Assembly (NCBI GenBank): GCA_021850835.1
Contig: JAJZKS010000049.1
Coordinates: 1-9,479, forward strand
Origin: Thermoplasmata archaeon
Lineage (GTDB): Archaea > Thermoplasmatota > Thermoplasmata > Thermoplasmatales > Thermoplasmataceae
Reading direction: 5' to 3'
DNA length: 9,479 nt
The notes beneath the pieces are model-generated. The model had not been told where the DNA came from. It searched no databases and saw only the letters and a list, made by a program, of their open reading frames with translations. This document shows positions 1-6,430 of this stretch, piece by piece (position 1 is the stretch's first letter; the number at the start of each line of letters is the position of its first letter). A program made the position numbers and the translations under genes.

Positions 1-729
1 CTGTACGGCATTATTTCAGTAGTTGCCCTTCTGCTCGGGTTCCTTGCAATGGCTTACTCTATTTCCCAGAAAGGGCCATCAAACAAATTCACTCAGAAAA
101 CCTCCTTTAAGGATCTGGCACGGAATGCCATCGCTCCTCTGAAATCATTCGACATGGTGACTAACAGGAAGATCGTGTTTCCATTCCTTGCAATCCAGGC
201 ACTGCTTTACCTCTCCATCTGCATAGTATCGATCTTCCTTCCCGCCATGGCAATCAGGGACGGGATCAACCAGCAGGATATTTTCTTCATATTCGCCGCC
301 TTCTCGATAATAGGATTTCTCCTGGACAAGATTGCGCAGCACATCTCAATACAGCCCATAAAGGATATTTTCTACATGTTCAGGCCAATATTCCTGATCA
401 TTCCATTCCTTATCCTTTCCATAGTCATATCCAGCCTTCTCTTCATCGTAGGTTATTTCATCATCCTCCTCTGGATATTCTCAGACTCCGCATCCTCTGA
501 TATGATGCTGAAATCCATGGGAGAGGGTGACCAGATAAGGTCCAGGATCCTTGTTTCATTCTTATCAGTTCCAATAAGCATTGTGGGCCCCCTTCTGGGA
601 TCGCTTATGTGGCTGGCATCACCGAGGCTTCTCTACGGCATTGCGATCGTCCCTGCAGCAGTATCAATGCTAATAGTGATGCTGATGATCGACAGGACCC
701 CACATGCCTCCGCCCCACACACTACATGA
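1..729 (+). CDS. MFS-type permease, C-terminal part (5' end outside window)
   Basis: The reading frame is open from base 1, so the first ATG at 49 is internal and the gene starts before the window; 242 residues are visible. They contain about seven hydrophobic segments: a helix at the very start (LYGIISVVALLLGFLA), a polar loop with several Lys, Phe and Ser residues, then about six more helices, ending in a short polar tail. This fits the central loop plus helices 7-12 of a 12-helix major facilitator superfamily transporter in the cytoplasmic membrane. The loop segment GEGDQIRSR between helices and the glycine/proline-rich helix after it (SVPISIVGPLLGSLMW) are typical of MFS C-terminal halves. 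Substrate cannot be told, because the N-terminal signature motif is missing. The gene ends 45 bases before nac and is probably transcribed separately from it. Another polytopic carrier family remains possible. Confidence 0.75.
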   Translation: MYGIISVVALLLGFLAMAYSISQKGPSNKFTQKTSFKDLARNAIAPLKSFDMVTNRKIVFPFLAIQALLYLSICIVSIFLPAMAIRDGINQQDIFFIFAAFSIIGFLLDKIAQHISIQPIKDIFYMFRPIFLIIPFLILSIVISSLLFIVGYFIILLWIFSDSASSDMMLKSMGEGDQIRSRILVSFLSVPISIVGPLLGSLMWLASPRLLYGIAIVPAAVSMLIVMLMIDRTPHASAPHTT

Positions 730-736
730 GCAATTG

Positions 737-747
737 TATTTATGTAA
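737..747 (+). promoter_or_regulatory. TATA-like box upstream of nac
   Basis: An A/T-rich element (TATTTATGTAA) is centred about 33 bases before the nac start at 775. With the usual 25-27 base spacing to the transcription start, the mRNA would have only a few bases of leader. No convincing Shine-Dalgarno sequence precedes the ATG. This is inference from spacing and composition. Confidence 0.45.
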
Positions 748-774
748 GGCGTCAATTATTGTCTGCAGATATTC

Positions 775-1143
775 ATGATTCCGGGAAAAATGAACTCACG
801 TGAAGTCAAGAGAATGATGGCTCAGATGGGCATCAAGTCCACAGAAATGAGTGACGTCAAGACAGTGATCATGAAGGGCGCAACAAAAGACTACATGATC
901 ACAGACGCCCAGGTCACCATGATAGAAGCGCAGGGACAGAAAACGTTCCAGGTCATGGGTACCTTCAAGGAAGTTCCAAAGTCAGCTGAGGAGGCAAAAG
1001 CTGCTGCCGTGCCAGCATACAGCGAAGAAGATGTAAAGCTGGTCATGGAGCAGGCCTCTGTTTCAAGGGAGAAGGCCCTTGAAGCGCTAAAGAAAGCCGA
1101 TGGCGAGCCAGCAAAAGCTATTCTTGACCTTCTTCCGAAATGA
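775..1143 (+). CDS. nac: Nascent polypeptide-associated complex protein (archaeal NAC)
   Basis: This 122-residue protein is the archaeal homologue of eukaryotic alpha-NAC, which acts as a homodimer on the ribosome and contacts emerging nascent chains. The N-terminus (MIPGKMNSREVKRMMAQMGI) is a hallmark of archaeal NAC: a basic, methionine-rich ribosome-binding stretch followed by the GI of the NAC domain (about residues 8-65, with alternating beta strands VKTVIMKG, YMITDAQVTMIEAQ, KTFQVMGTF). An alanine/glutamate-rich linker (about 67-80) leads to a C-terminal UBA domain (about 82-121) with the expected pattern SEEDVKLVMEQASVSREKA. The length is normal for the family. ATG 775 is chosen because it gives the canonical N-terminus. 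The stop codon overlaps the start of cca by four bases (ATGA), so the two are probably co-transcribed and translationally coupled. Confidence 0.96.
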   Translation: MIPGKMNSREVKRMMAQMGIKSTEMSDVKTVIMKGATKDYMITDAQVTMIEAQGQKTFQVMGTFKEVPKSAEEAKAAAVPAYSEEDVKLVMEQASVSREKALEALKKADGEPAKAILDLLPK

Positions 1144-2453
1144 TCGATTTTGCCCCCATCCTGAAGAATTACAAGCCCACCTGGAAACAGAACCAGGGAC
1201 TTCAGGCCACGGCATCGGATGTGATGGGCAGGATCAACGCAATCCTGAAGAGGGATGGGATCAGGGCAAGGAGCCTTCTGGTGGGCTCCGTGGCCAAGGG
1301 CACCAACCTTGCAAGCGGAGATATCGATCTATTTGTCATTTTTTCAAAGGATTATTCTCCAAGGGAGATGGAGAAGCTTGGCCTGAGAATTGGCCATGAG
1401 GTGCTCCCTGAGGGCAGGGAAAAGTACGCTGAACATCCGTATGTCTCAGGCCAACTTGGTGACAGGAAGGTGGACATTGTCCCGTGCTTCGAGATCGCCC
1501 CGGGAACAAGGATCATCAGCTCCGTTGACAGGACTCCACTGCATACGGATTTTGTGCTTAAGAACCTGGATCCGGAGGGGCAGGACCAGGTAAGGCTGCT
1601 TAAACTCTTCATGAAGGCTATTGGCGTGTACGGATCAGAAATAAAGGTCTCAGGCTTCTCAGGTTATGTCTGTGAACTGCTTGTAATCAAGTACGGCTCA
1701 ATGCTCAAGGCCATTGAGGCGTTCGCCACGCTGAAGGGAAAGATGAGGATTTCACTTGAGGATGGTCCGATCAGGGAGTTTGAGGCGCCAATTGTCATAA
1801 TCGATCCCACTGATATCACGAGGAACGCTGCAGCAGCCATAAGCCTTGAAAACCTCTCAAGGATGAAGATTAACTCCAGGCTTTTCCTGGAAAAACCCAG
1901 TGAAAGATATTTTGACGCTGAGGCCACATATTTTCCTGAGAAGTACAGGGAACGGGGGACGGTAATGCGCATATTAACCATAGAGCGCCCGGACATCATT
2001 GACGATATACTTTTCAGCCAGGCCAGCAGGTTCAGGAATATCCTTGTTCAGATACTGGACGAGGAAGGCTTCATGCCAATCTCTTCTGAGGTCGAGCTTT
2101 CGGATAATATAGAGGTGATGGTAGAATGCAAACTCCATACACTCCCCGCAACCAGGGTTCATGTCGGCCCGCCCGTTGACGCGCCAAATGCAATGGATTT
2201 CATCAGGAAATGGTCTGGCGGGAGGTCTGTTCTTGGCCCCTATGTCTGCGGAGACAGGTTGTGCACCGACATTCCCGTTGAAATGAGGGAACTGGAAGTT
2301 GTTGTGAGAGACCGCATAAAAGGCTTCACCATAGGGAAAAACATTGACCGGCTCAAGGAAAACATGAAGATCATAGATCCTTCCAAGGGCAGTGATAAAT
2401 TTCTTGTCCTAGGAAAATTCTACAACCGGGTCCTTCCTGTTCTACCCCCCTGA
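1140..2453 (+). CDS. cca: CCA tRNA nucleotidyltransferase (archaeal class I)
   Basis: The 437-residue product adds or repairs the 3'-terminal CCA of tRNAs from CTP and ATP without a nucleic acid template. The nucleotidyltransferase signature is complete: GSVAKGT at residues 49-55, then GDIDLF with the metal-binding pair D61 and D63, and the third carboxylate D112 in RKVDIVPCF. The central tRNA-nucleotidyltransferase domain is marked by RLLKLFMKAIGVYGSE and VSGFSGYVCELL (about 152-181). The rest is the archaeal body/tail region, ending with LGKFYNRVLPVLPP. The length matches archaeal enzymes of about 440 residues. The ATG at 1140 lies inside the nac stop (ATGA) and has no clear Shine-Dalgarno, so translation is probably coupled to nac. 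The 3' end overlaps the convergent sulfur-carrier gene by 12 bases. The tRNA-Gln gene nearby lacks encoded CCA, consistent with a need for this enzyme. Confidence 0.97.
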   Translation: MIDFAPILKNYKPTWKQNQGLQATASDVMGRINAILKRDGIRARSLLVGSVAKGTNLASGDIDLFVIFSKDYSPREMEKLGLRIGHEVLPEGREKYAEHPYVSGQLGDRKVDIVPCFEIAPGTRIISSVDRTPLHTDFVLKNLDPEGQDQVRLLKLFMKAIGVYGSEIKVSGFSGYVCELLVIKYGSMLKAIEAFATLKGKMRISLEDGPIREFEAPIVIIDPTDITRNAAAAISLENLSRMKINSRLFLEKPSERYFDAEATYFPEKYRERGTVMRILTIERPDIIDDILFSQASRFRNILVQILDEEGFMPISSEVELSDNIEVMVECKLHTLPATRVHVGPPVDAPNAMDFIRKWSGGRSVLGPYVCGDRLCTDIPVEMRELEVVVRDRIKGFTIGKNIDRLKENMKIIDPSKGSDKFLVLGKFYNRVLPVLPP

Positions 2454-2636
2454 AAATATTTCCAGGAAAGTAACATCATCTTCAGGCTTCAGTGTGTCAA
2501 ACCTGGTAACAGGGGTTCCGTTCCTCACGCAGACGAAACTCTGCTCCTTCAGGCCCAGCTCCTTCAACACATCCTCAACTTTCCTTTCTTCCCGGATCTC
2601 AAGCTGTAACCCCTTTCTGCCAACCACCCTGATCAT
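2442..2636 (-). CDS. Ubiquitin-like sulfur carrier (ThiS/MoaD/SAMP2 type)
   Basis: This 64-residue protein has the beta-grasp pattern: strands MIRVVGRK and LQLEIREE, a helix KVEDVLKELGL, a strand SFVCVRNGTPV, then DTLKPEDDVTFLEIFSGG. It ends in the Gly-Gly required for adenylation and thiocarboxylation or conjugation by an E1-like enzyme. The motif VRNGTPV..FDTLKPEDDV is the ThiS/SAMP2-like version of xVNGxxV..D..LKdGDeV. Such carriers donate sulfur for molybdopterin, thiamine thiazole or tRNA 2-thiouridine, and in archaea can also be attached to proteins; the sequence does not decide which. Being short with a ThiS-like core, it resembles archaeal SAMP2/ThiS more than longer MoaD proteins. 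A strong Shine-Dalgarno and an in-frame stop just upstream fix the start. Neighbours are cca (convergent, tails overlapping) and a tRNA-Gln(UUG) upstream on the same strand. A molybdoenzyme also lies in the window, so MoaD activity cannot be excluded. Confidence 0.87.
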   Translation of the reverse strand: MIRVVGRKGLQLEIREERKVEDVLKELGLKEQSFVCVRNGTPVTRFDTLKPEDDVTFLEIFSGG

Positions 2637-2642
2637 GATTAT

Positions 2643-2651
2643 CCTCTCCCC
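2643..2651 (-). promoter_or_regulatory. Strong Shine-Dalgarno site of the sulfur-carrier gene
   Basis: On the minus strand GGGGAGAGG lies six bases before the ATG at 2636. It matches the anti-Shine-Dalgarno core well and settles the start codon. This gene therefore appears to have a real leader, unlike several neighbours. A possible TATA element (minus strand TTAAGTTATA, about 2731-2740) would place the transcription start near 2705, giving a leader of about 65 bases. Confidence 0.65.
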
Positions 2652-2803
2652 TTTGCCCTGCAGGCCGGAAGGGTCGCTTCCAACGCCAACATGGCAATTA
2701 GGGACTTCGCATGATATTGCATATTAACAGTATAACTTAATCGAATCAGGAAAAGTCTTCCCAATACGCTCTGTTAATTATGTGTACCGGAGTAAAACAG
2801 GCA

Positions 2804-2876
2804 TAGCCCCGGGCAGATTCGAACTGCCGTCGTCGGATCCAAAGTCCGAAATGCTTGGCCACTACACCACGGGGCT
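2804..2876 (-). tRNA. tRNA-Gln (anticodon UUG)
   Basis: The minus strand folds into a full 73-base cloverleaf without an intron. The acceptor stem AGCCCCG pairs over all seven positions with CGGGGCU, followed by discriminator A. The D-stem is GUGU/GCAU with a GG-containing loop, the anticodon stem is UCGGA/UCCGA, and its loop CUUUGGA contains anticodon UUG (plus-strand positions 2840-2842), reading CAA and, with wobble, CAG. The variable region is four bases and the T-arm is GGCAG-UUCGAAU-CUGCC. No CCA is encoded (UGC follows the discriminator), so the 3' end depends on the CCA-adding enzyme. As a U34 tRNA of the Lys/Glu/Gln group it is a candidate for 2-thiouridine modification. In most archaea it would be charged with Glu and then amidated, which is general knowledge rather than visible here. 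Confidence 0.96.
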
Positions 2877-2902
2877 TTCAGTTCCAAGAAATTTTGATCG
2901 TC

Positions 2903-2912
2903 TATTTAATTT
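2903..2912 (-). promoter_or_regulatory. TATA box of the tRNA-Gln gene
   Basis: On the minus strand AAATTAAATA is centred about 31 bases before the mature 5' end of the tRNA. That is the expected place for an archaeal box A when transcription starts a few bases upstream of the tRNA and RNase P trims the leader. The call rests on composition and spacing. Confidence 0.6.
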
Positions 2913-3028
2913 GTTGTTATGGCACTGTAATGGAAAGTGCATTCAATCAGGCATATCAAATCCAGATGTCTTGGCAAACGGCCAATCCAAGTGGGCCAAG
3001 AAGGCAAGTCACTTTAGTATGCGAATGG

Positions 3029-3040
3029 TTTAATAGATAA
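3029..3040 (+). promoter_or_regulatory. TATA box of the propeller surface-protein gene
   Basis: TTTAATAGATAA is centred about 28 bases before the ATG at 3062, with a second A/T stretch (TTTTTTATATC) right after it. The spacing implies a leaderless transcript beginning at or next to the start codon. No Shine-Dalgarno is present before the ATG, which supports this reading. Confidence 0.6.
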
Positions 3041-3061
3041 ATTTTTTATATCAACCACGGA

Positions 3062-5398
3062 ATGCGGATTCCTATCAGATCGGCCCGGTTCGCAATTTCG
3101 TTATTGGTTGCCCTGCTTCTGATAATTGTCCCCGTCTCCGTTTCAATGCCGGGGTCCCATTCTGCCTCTCAGATTTCGCAAAGGGCTTCCAGAACTAAGG
3201 CCTCTTTCTTCCTTTCTGTCAATGGCTCAACTGGGAGCAGCAAAACTTCACTCCCCGGGAGCATTGAAAACATGGGCAACATTGATGTGGGGTTCAACGT
3301 ATTGAGGGTCACTGCTGTGGATTCCAGCAATGGGAACATATATGCTGTAAACCAGGGTTCCAGCATTGTATCTGTAATAAAAGGCTCCACTAACAATGTT
3401 TTTGCCAACATCTCTGTTGGGCCAAGCCCTTACAGCTGCACATTCAGCCCAAAGGAAAACGAAGTCTTTGTTTCCGATAGCCTCGGCATCTCTGTGATCA
3501 GCTGCAAATACAACAGGGTGGTGTCCACCATAAAAACGGGCGAGATCCCGTCCTCGATAATATACGACAGCTTTGACAACTGCGTATATGCATCATTTTA
3601 CAGCTCCTCAAACTCCTTTGGATATGTGTTGGTCATAAACGCATCAACACACCAGAAATTGGCAAACATAACTGGAATTAACAGCACAAACAGGCTGTTT
3701 GTTGACGGGGCCAACGGATTTGTCTATGTATTGTTCACCAATTCCAATTTTATCACCATAATAAATGGCACTTCAAACACCATTGAGGAGGCCATAGCCC
3801 TCAATGGGACAGTTTCGTGGGCTTCCTATGACCCCATGACTGGAGACATGTATATTGGAAATGGCAACTCCATCACCGCGATGAATGGAACCACAAACAG
3901 GATAGTTGCCAACTATGCCCTATCAGGCTATGTGGCCGGATTTGTGGTGGACCTGAAGAATGGGTACATCTATGAAGGGCAGTTTGCGGCCATATCACTA
4001 TCCGTGATCAGCCCAGAGAACGGCAGCATCGTTTCAAATGTGAACTTTGCAGGGTATGTATCAAGCATGGAATACGATCCGGCCAACAATAACATCTATG
4101 TTTGCGGCCACACGGACACTTTGTATGTTTTCAACGCCACCGACAATACATTTTCCACAATCGACCCCGGGCATTATCCCCAGTATGTGCGGTATTCGCC
4201 GCAGCATGGCCTTGTATACGTATCTGCGCCCCAGTCTAACAAGGTACTGCTTATCAACGCATCTGAAAACAGGATTGAAGGCTCTATTCCTGTAAATGGA
4301 GGCCCGGGAGGCATAGCGGTTGATTATGTCAGCAACATGGTGTACGTGAGCGACCAGGGCTCAGGAACTGTAAAGGTGATCAACGGCACGACAAACAGAG
4401 TTGCAAAGAACATCAGCGTGGGCACGACCCCAAATGGAATAGTGTTCGATCCCCGTGCTGGCCTCCTGTTCGTCATGAATTATGGTTCCGACAACATCAC
4501 GGTGATCAATGGTTCCACTTCCACAGCAACGAAGACCATAAACCTCACGAACAATCCCAATTCAAATGCACCTTATGATGGTGTTTGGGACAGCACTAAC
4601 AATGAGGTCTATGTGACGAACCAGCTGGAAAGCAACATAACCGTGATAAATGCCGGCAACAGTACCCAGGCCAGGTCAATCGATGTGGGCGCAAGCGTTT
4701 CCGGAATAGCGATTGACACTGCAAATTCCCTGCTCTACGCATCCTGCACTGACATAAACAAGGTAGATGTGATAAATGCTTCAACAGGCAAGGTGGTCGC
4801 AAACATTACTGTTGGTTCAAACCCTGCAGGGATTTCCTATGACCCGTACAGCGGTTTAATCTATGTGGCGGACAGCGGATCCAACAACGTGGATGTAATA
4901 AGCGGGCGGACAGAAAAGGTCGTAGCAGCCATTAACGTTGGTGAATCCCCTGAGAATATAGCCTTCGACTCAGGCAATGGATACATGTATGTGTCAAACC
5001 ACTTTTCAAACAGCGTTTCAGTGGTTGGAGCCCCCAGCTTCAATGCAACATTCAAAACAAATGGCCTGAGGAATGCTACCTGGAGCGTGCATATCGAAGG
5101 CCCTGAGAACCTGGTATCCGGCACTGTTTCCCAGAGCAGATACTCATTCTTCATACCTGATGGGCTTTATTCATTCGATGTAACAACATCTTCCAGTAAC
5201 CTCTCGGCGAAACCATCATCAGGGAACTTCTCAATCAATAGCCGCAACATCGTGGTAACAATAAATATCACATCCCCACAGGAGGGAATATTCTCATATC
5301 AGAACCTTTTCCATGATCTTCTTGCATATTCTGCAGTAGCAATGTCCGCGTCCCTATTCGCTGGGCTGATTCTCAACGCAAGGAGGCACAGGAAATGA
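3062..5398 (+). CDS. Secreted, membrane-anchored YVTN-type beta-propeller surface protein
   Basis: This is a 778-residue exported protein. Residues 1-30 are a signal sequence (basic MRIPIRSARF, hydrophobic AISLLVALLLIIVPVSV). Residues about 92-657 contain about 14 tandem repeats of 40-47 residues with the pattern (V/I)YV(S/A)...xxVxVIN(G/A)(T/S)...(V/I)xxIxVGxxPxGIxxDPxxG, the YVTN/NHL-like propeller blade. Fourteen blades would fit two seven-bladed propellers. Residues about 658-737 form an Ig-like domain (FNATFKTNGLRNATWSV, then FFIPDGLYSFDVTTSS) of a kind common in Thermoplasmata surface proteins. Residues 752-771 are a membrane helix followed by the basic tail NARRHRK, so the bulk should face outward. 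About 25 N-x-S/T sequons suggest heavy glycosylation. The role is unknown; surface layer, adhesion or polymer binding are possible. It ends 14 bases from the convergent molybdoenzyme gene. Confidence 0.88.
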   Translation: MRIPIRSARFAISLLVALLLIIVPVSVSMPGSHSASQISQRASRTKASFFLSVNGSTGSSKTSLPGSIENMGNIDVGFNVLRVTAVDSSNGNIYAVNQGSSIVSVIKGSTNNVFANISVGPSPYSCTFSPKENEVFVSDSLGISVISCKYNRVVSTIKTGEIPSSIIYDSFDNCVYASFYSSSNSFGYVLVINASTHQKLANITGINSTNRLFVDGANGFVYVLFTNSNFITIINGTSNTIEEAIALNGTVSWASYDPMTGDMYIGNGNSITAMNGTTNRIVANYALSGYVAGFVVDLKNGYIYEGQFAAISLSVISPENGSIVSNVNFAGYVSSMEYDPANNNIYVCGHTDTLYVFNATDNTFSTIDPGHYPQYVRYSPQHGLVYVSAPQSNKVLLINASENRIEGSIPVNGGPGGIAVDYVSNMVYVSDQGSGTVKVINGTTNRVAKNISVGTTPNGIVFDPRAGLLFVMNYGSDNITVINGSTSTATKTINLTNNPNSNAPYDGVWDSTNNEVYVTNQLESNITVINAGNSTQARSIDVGASVSGIAIDTANSLLYASCTDINKVDVINASTGKVVANITVGSNPAGISYDPYSGLIYVADSGSNNVDVISGRTEKVVAAINVGESPENIAFDSGNGYMYVSNHFSNSVSVVGAPSFNATFKTNGLRNATWSVHIEGPENLVSGTVSQSRYSFFIPDGLYSFDVTTSSSNLSAKPSSGNFSINSRNIVVTINITSPQEGIFSYQNLFHDLLAYSAVAMSASLFAGLILNARRHRK

Positions 5399-5412
5399 AA
5401 ATTGGCCAGGAT

Positions 5413-6033
5413 TCAGGCCCTTACCTTGCCGGTAACGGTCTTCTTGACCCTTCTCCAGAGCCCGTTGGTATATCTTTCTCCGCCTGAGACAAGCCCCCTC
5501 TCGTGGTAGCCATATGCCTCCCAGTAGCCGTCCTCATAATCTTCTATGAGGTCAATGCCTGTGAGCCATTTTGCGCTCTTCCAGGCGTAGAGTTCGGGCA
5601 TGAAAGGCCTTGCGGGATAGCCCTGTTCGGTTTTCAGAAACTCACCATTCATCTTCACTGCAACAACCGCATCTTCGGTCATGGCGTATTCTATGGGAAC
5701 AGGGGTTGTGTAGCCATCCGCGCACTTGAACATGACCCACTTCGCCTCCTTCTTTGGCCCTGCCCTTTCAATGAGCCCCTTCATGCTGGGGCCCTCCCAG
5801 TGGACCTGTTTTATGCTCCAGGCTGTTACACAGTTGAAGTCACAGATGTATTTGACATGGGGCATCTCCATGACTTCCTTGAAGCTGAACTTCTGAGGCT
5901 TTTCAACAAGGCCGCCTATGGTGAGTGACCACTCCTCAGGTTTTATCACAGGCTCTCCAAGTGCAGAATAAATTATGAAATCCTTGATGTATCTCTGTCC
6001 CGGGTTCTCTACCTCTACGGTCTTGGGCTCCAT
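5413..6033 (-). CDS. Sulfite-oxidase-like molybdopterin oxidoreductase, cytosolic
   Basis: The 206-residue protein is a stand-alone molybdopterin-binding domain of the sulfite oxidase superfamily (Oxidored_molyb, COG2041). The molybdenum-ligating cysteine is most likely C68 in CDFNCVTAWSIKQVHWEG, the family position before xxxWS. Other diagnostic segments are WSLTIGGLVEKP, KCADGYTTPVPI, GYPARPFMPELYAWKSAKW and DYEDGYWEAYGYHERG. The protein has no heme domain, no Mo-co dimerisation domain and no Tat or other signal peptide, so it should be cytosolic, unlike MsrP/YedY. The physiological substrate and electron partner are unknown; sulfite oxidation or sulfoxide reduction cannot be assigned. Its tail faces the surface-protein gene, and its start diverges from a small membrane protein across a palindrome-rich spacer. 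An A/T element about 27 bases upstream suggests leaderless mRNA. The cofactor requires a MoaD-type carrier, for which the gene at 2442-2636 is one candidate. Confidence 0.93.
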   Translation of the reverse strand: MEPKTVEVENPGQRYIKDFIIYSALGEPVIKPEEWSLTIGGLVEKPQKFSFKEVMEMPHVKYICDFNCVTAWSIKQVHWEGPSMKGLIERAGPKKEAKWVMFKCADGYTTPVPIEYAMTEDAVVAVKMNGEFLKTEQGYPARPFMPELYAWKSAKWLTGIDLIEDYEDGYWEAYGYHERGLVSGGERYTNGLWRRVKKTVTGKVRA

Positions 6034-6054
6034 AGCATCAAATCACAATTGTGT

Positions 6055-6067
6055 ATTAACATTTAAT
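6055..6067 (-). promoter_or_regulatory. TATA-like box of the molybdoenzyme gene
   Basis: On the minus strand the stretch ATTAAATGTTAAT is centred about 27 bases before the ATG at 6033, the expected position for a leaderless archaeal promoter. A perfect ten-base palindrome (CACAATTGTG, 6044-6053) lies between it and the start, and a larger inverted repeat lies immediately upstream. Confidence 0.5.
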
Positions 6068-6086
6068 GTCAACAATTCTTGACATT
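6065..6086. repeat. Inverted repeat (8-bp arms, 6-bp spacer) in divergent promoter region
   Basis: AATGTCAA and TTGACATT are exact reverse complements separated by CAATTC, whose AATT centre is also self-complementary. The element abuts the TATA-like box of the molybdoenzyme gene and sits in the 148-base spacer shared with the divergent membrane-protein gene. Its place just upstream of box A suits an activator or regulator site. The regulator is unknown. Confidence 0.55.
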
Positions 6087-6125
6087 TTTCCATGAATAAC
6101 CATATTTTTAACTCTGATGGCAAGC

Positions 6126-6136
6126 TTTAAAAATTA
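6126..6136 (+). promoter_or_regulatory. TATA-like box of the small membrane-protein gene
   Basis: TTTAAAAATTA lies about 50 bases before the ATG at 6182, so transcription would start near 6157 and leave a leader of about 25 bases containing a weak GGTG motif. A second inverted repeat (AATTATC, five bases, GATAATT; 6132-6150) lies between this box and the predicted transcription start. A more 3' A/T element (TAATTAAAT, 6158-6166) is too close to the start to act as box A for this ORF. Confidence 0.4.
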
Positions 6137-6181
6137 TCAAATCGATAATTGTGTGGCTAATTAAATGGGTGTTGATGGCTG

Positions 6182-6430
6182 ATGAAAAAATATGCTGCGC
6201 TGGCAATATACCTGATTGGTGCCATTATGCTTGTTGTAGGCGTATTTCTGTTTGTCTATGGGTATAACATATGGTCAACAGAAAATCTGTATGCAACCTT
6301 AGGGAACATAGCTCCCGGTTATAACACAACAGTCAGCGCTGCAGCCAACCTGGAAGGCGTCGGCTCTATCATGGCCACAATAGGTTTTATCCTGTTTATT
6401 TCGGGAATAGTATGGAAGCCCAAGTTATGA
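6182..6430 (+). CDS. Small two-helix membrane protein of unknown function
   Basis: I do not recognise a family for this 82-residue product. It begins with MKK and a hydrophobic helix (about 6-30, ALAIYLIGAIMLVVGVFLF). A loop of about 27 residues follows, containing one N-x-T sequon (N48), then a second helix (about 58-77, GVGSIMATIGFILFISGIVW), and it ends in KPKL. Basic residues at both ends suggest that both termini are cytoplasmic and the loop is outside. It has no cysteine or histidine, so it is unlikely to bind heme and is not an MsrQ-like partner for the divergent molybdoenzyme. The glycine-rich helices (LIGAIMLVVG, ATIGFILFISG) would suit helix packing or oligomerisation. Codon use resembles that of its neighbours, and the hydrophobic pattern and clear termini support a real gene. 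It lies 151 bases after the divergent molybdoenzyme start and 215 bases before the folate ligase gene. Confidence 0.65.
   Translation: MKKYAALAIYLIGAIMLVVGVFLFVYGYNIWSTENLYATLGNIAPGYNTTVSAAANLEGVGSIMATIGFILFISGIVWKPKL

Noticed and set aside
49..729. Treating the ATG at 49 as the start of a complete 226-residue protein
   Set aside because: The frame is open back to base 1 and encodes a membrane helix there, so the ATG is internal to a truncated gene.
2970..3000. CTTGGC / GCCAAG inverted repeat upstream of the surface-protein gene
   Set aside because: Arms are only six bases with a 19-base spacer, and a competing TTGGC/GCCAA pairing exists; likely chance, although it could be revisited with related genomes.
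2855..3040. Short plus-strand ORFs across the tRNA-Gln and the following spacer (including a 36-residue ATG reading at about 2932)
   Set aside because: They run antisense through the tRNA and its promoter, show no domain or hydrophobic pattern, and end inside the promoter of the surface-protein gene.
6182..6430. MsrQ/YedZ-like heme partner for the divergent molybdoenzyme
   Set aside because: The protein has two helices and no histidine, so it cannot be the six-helix heme protein of the MsrPQ system.
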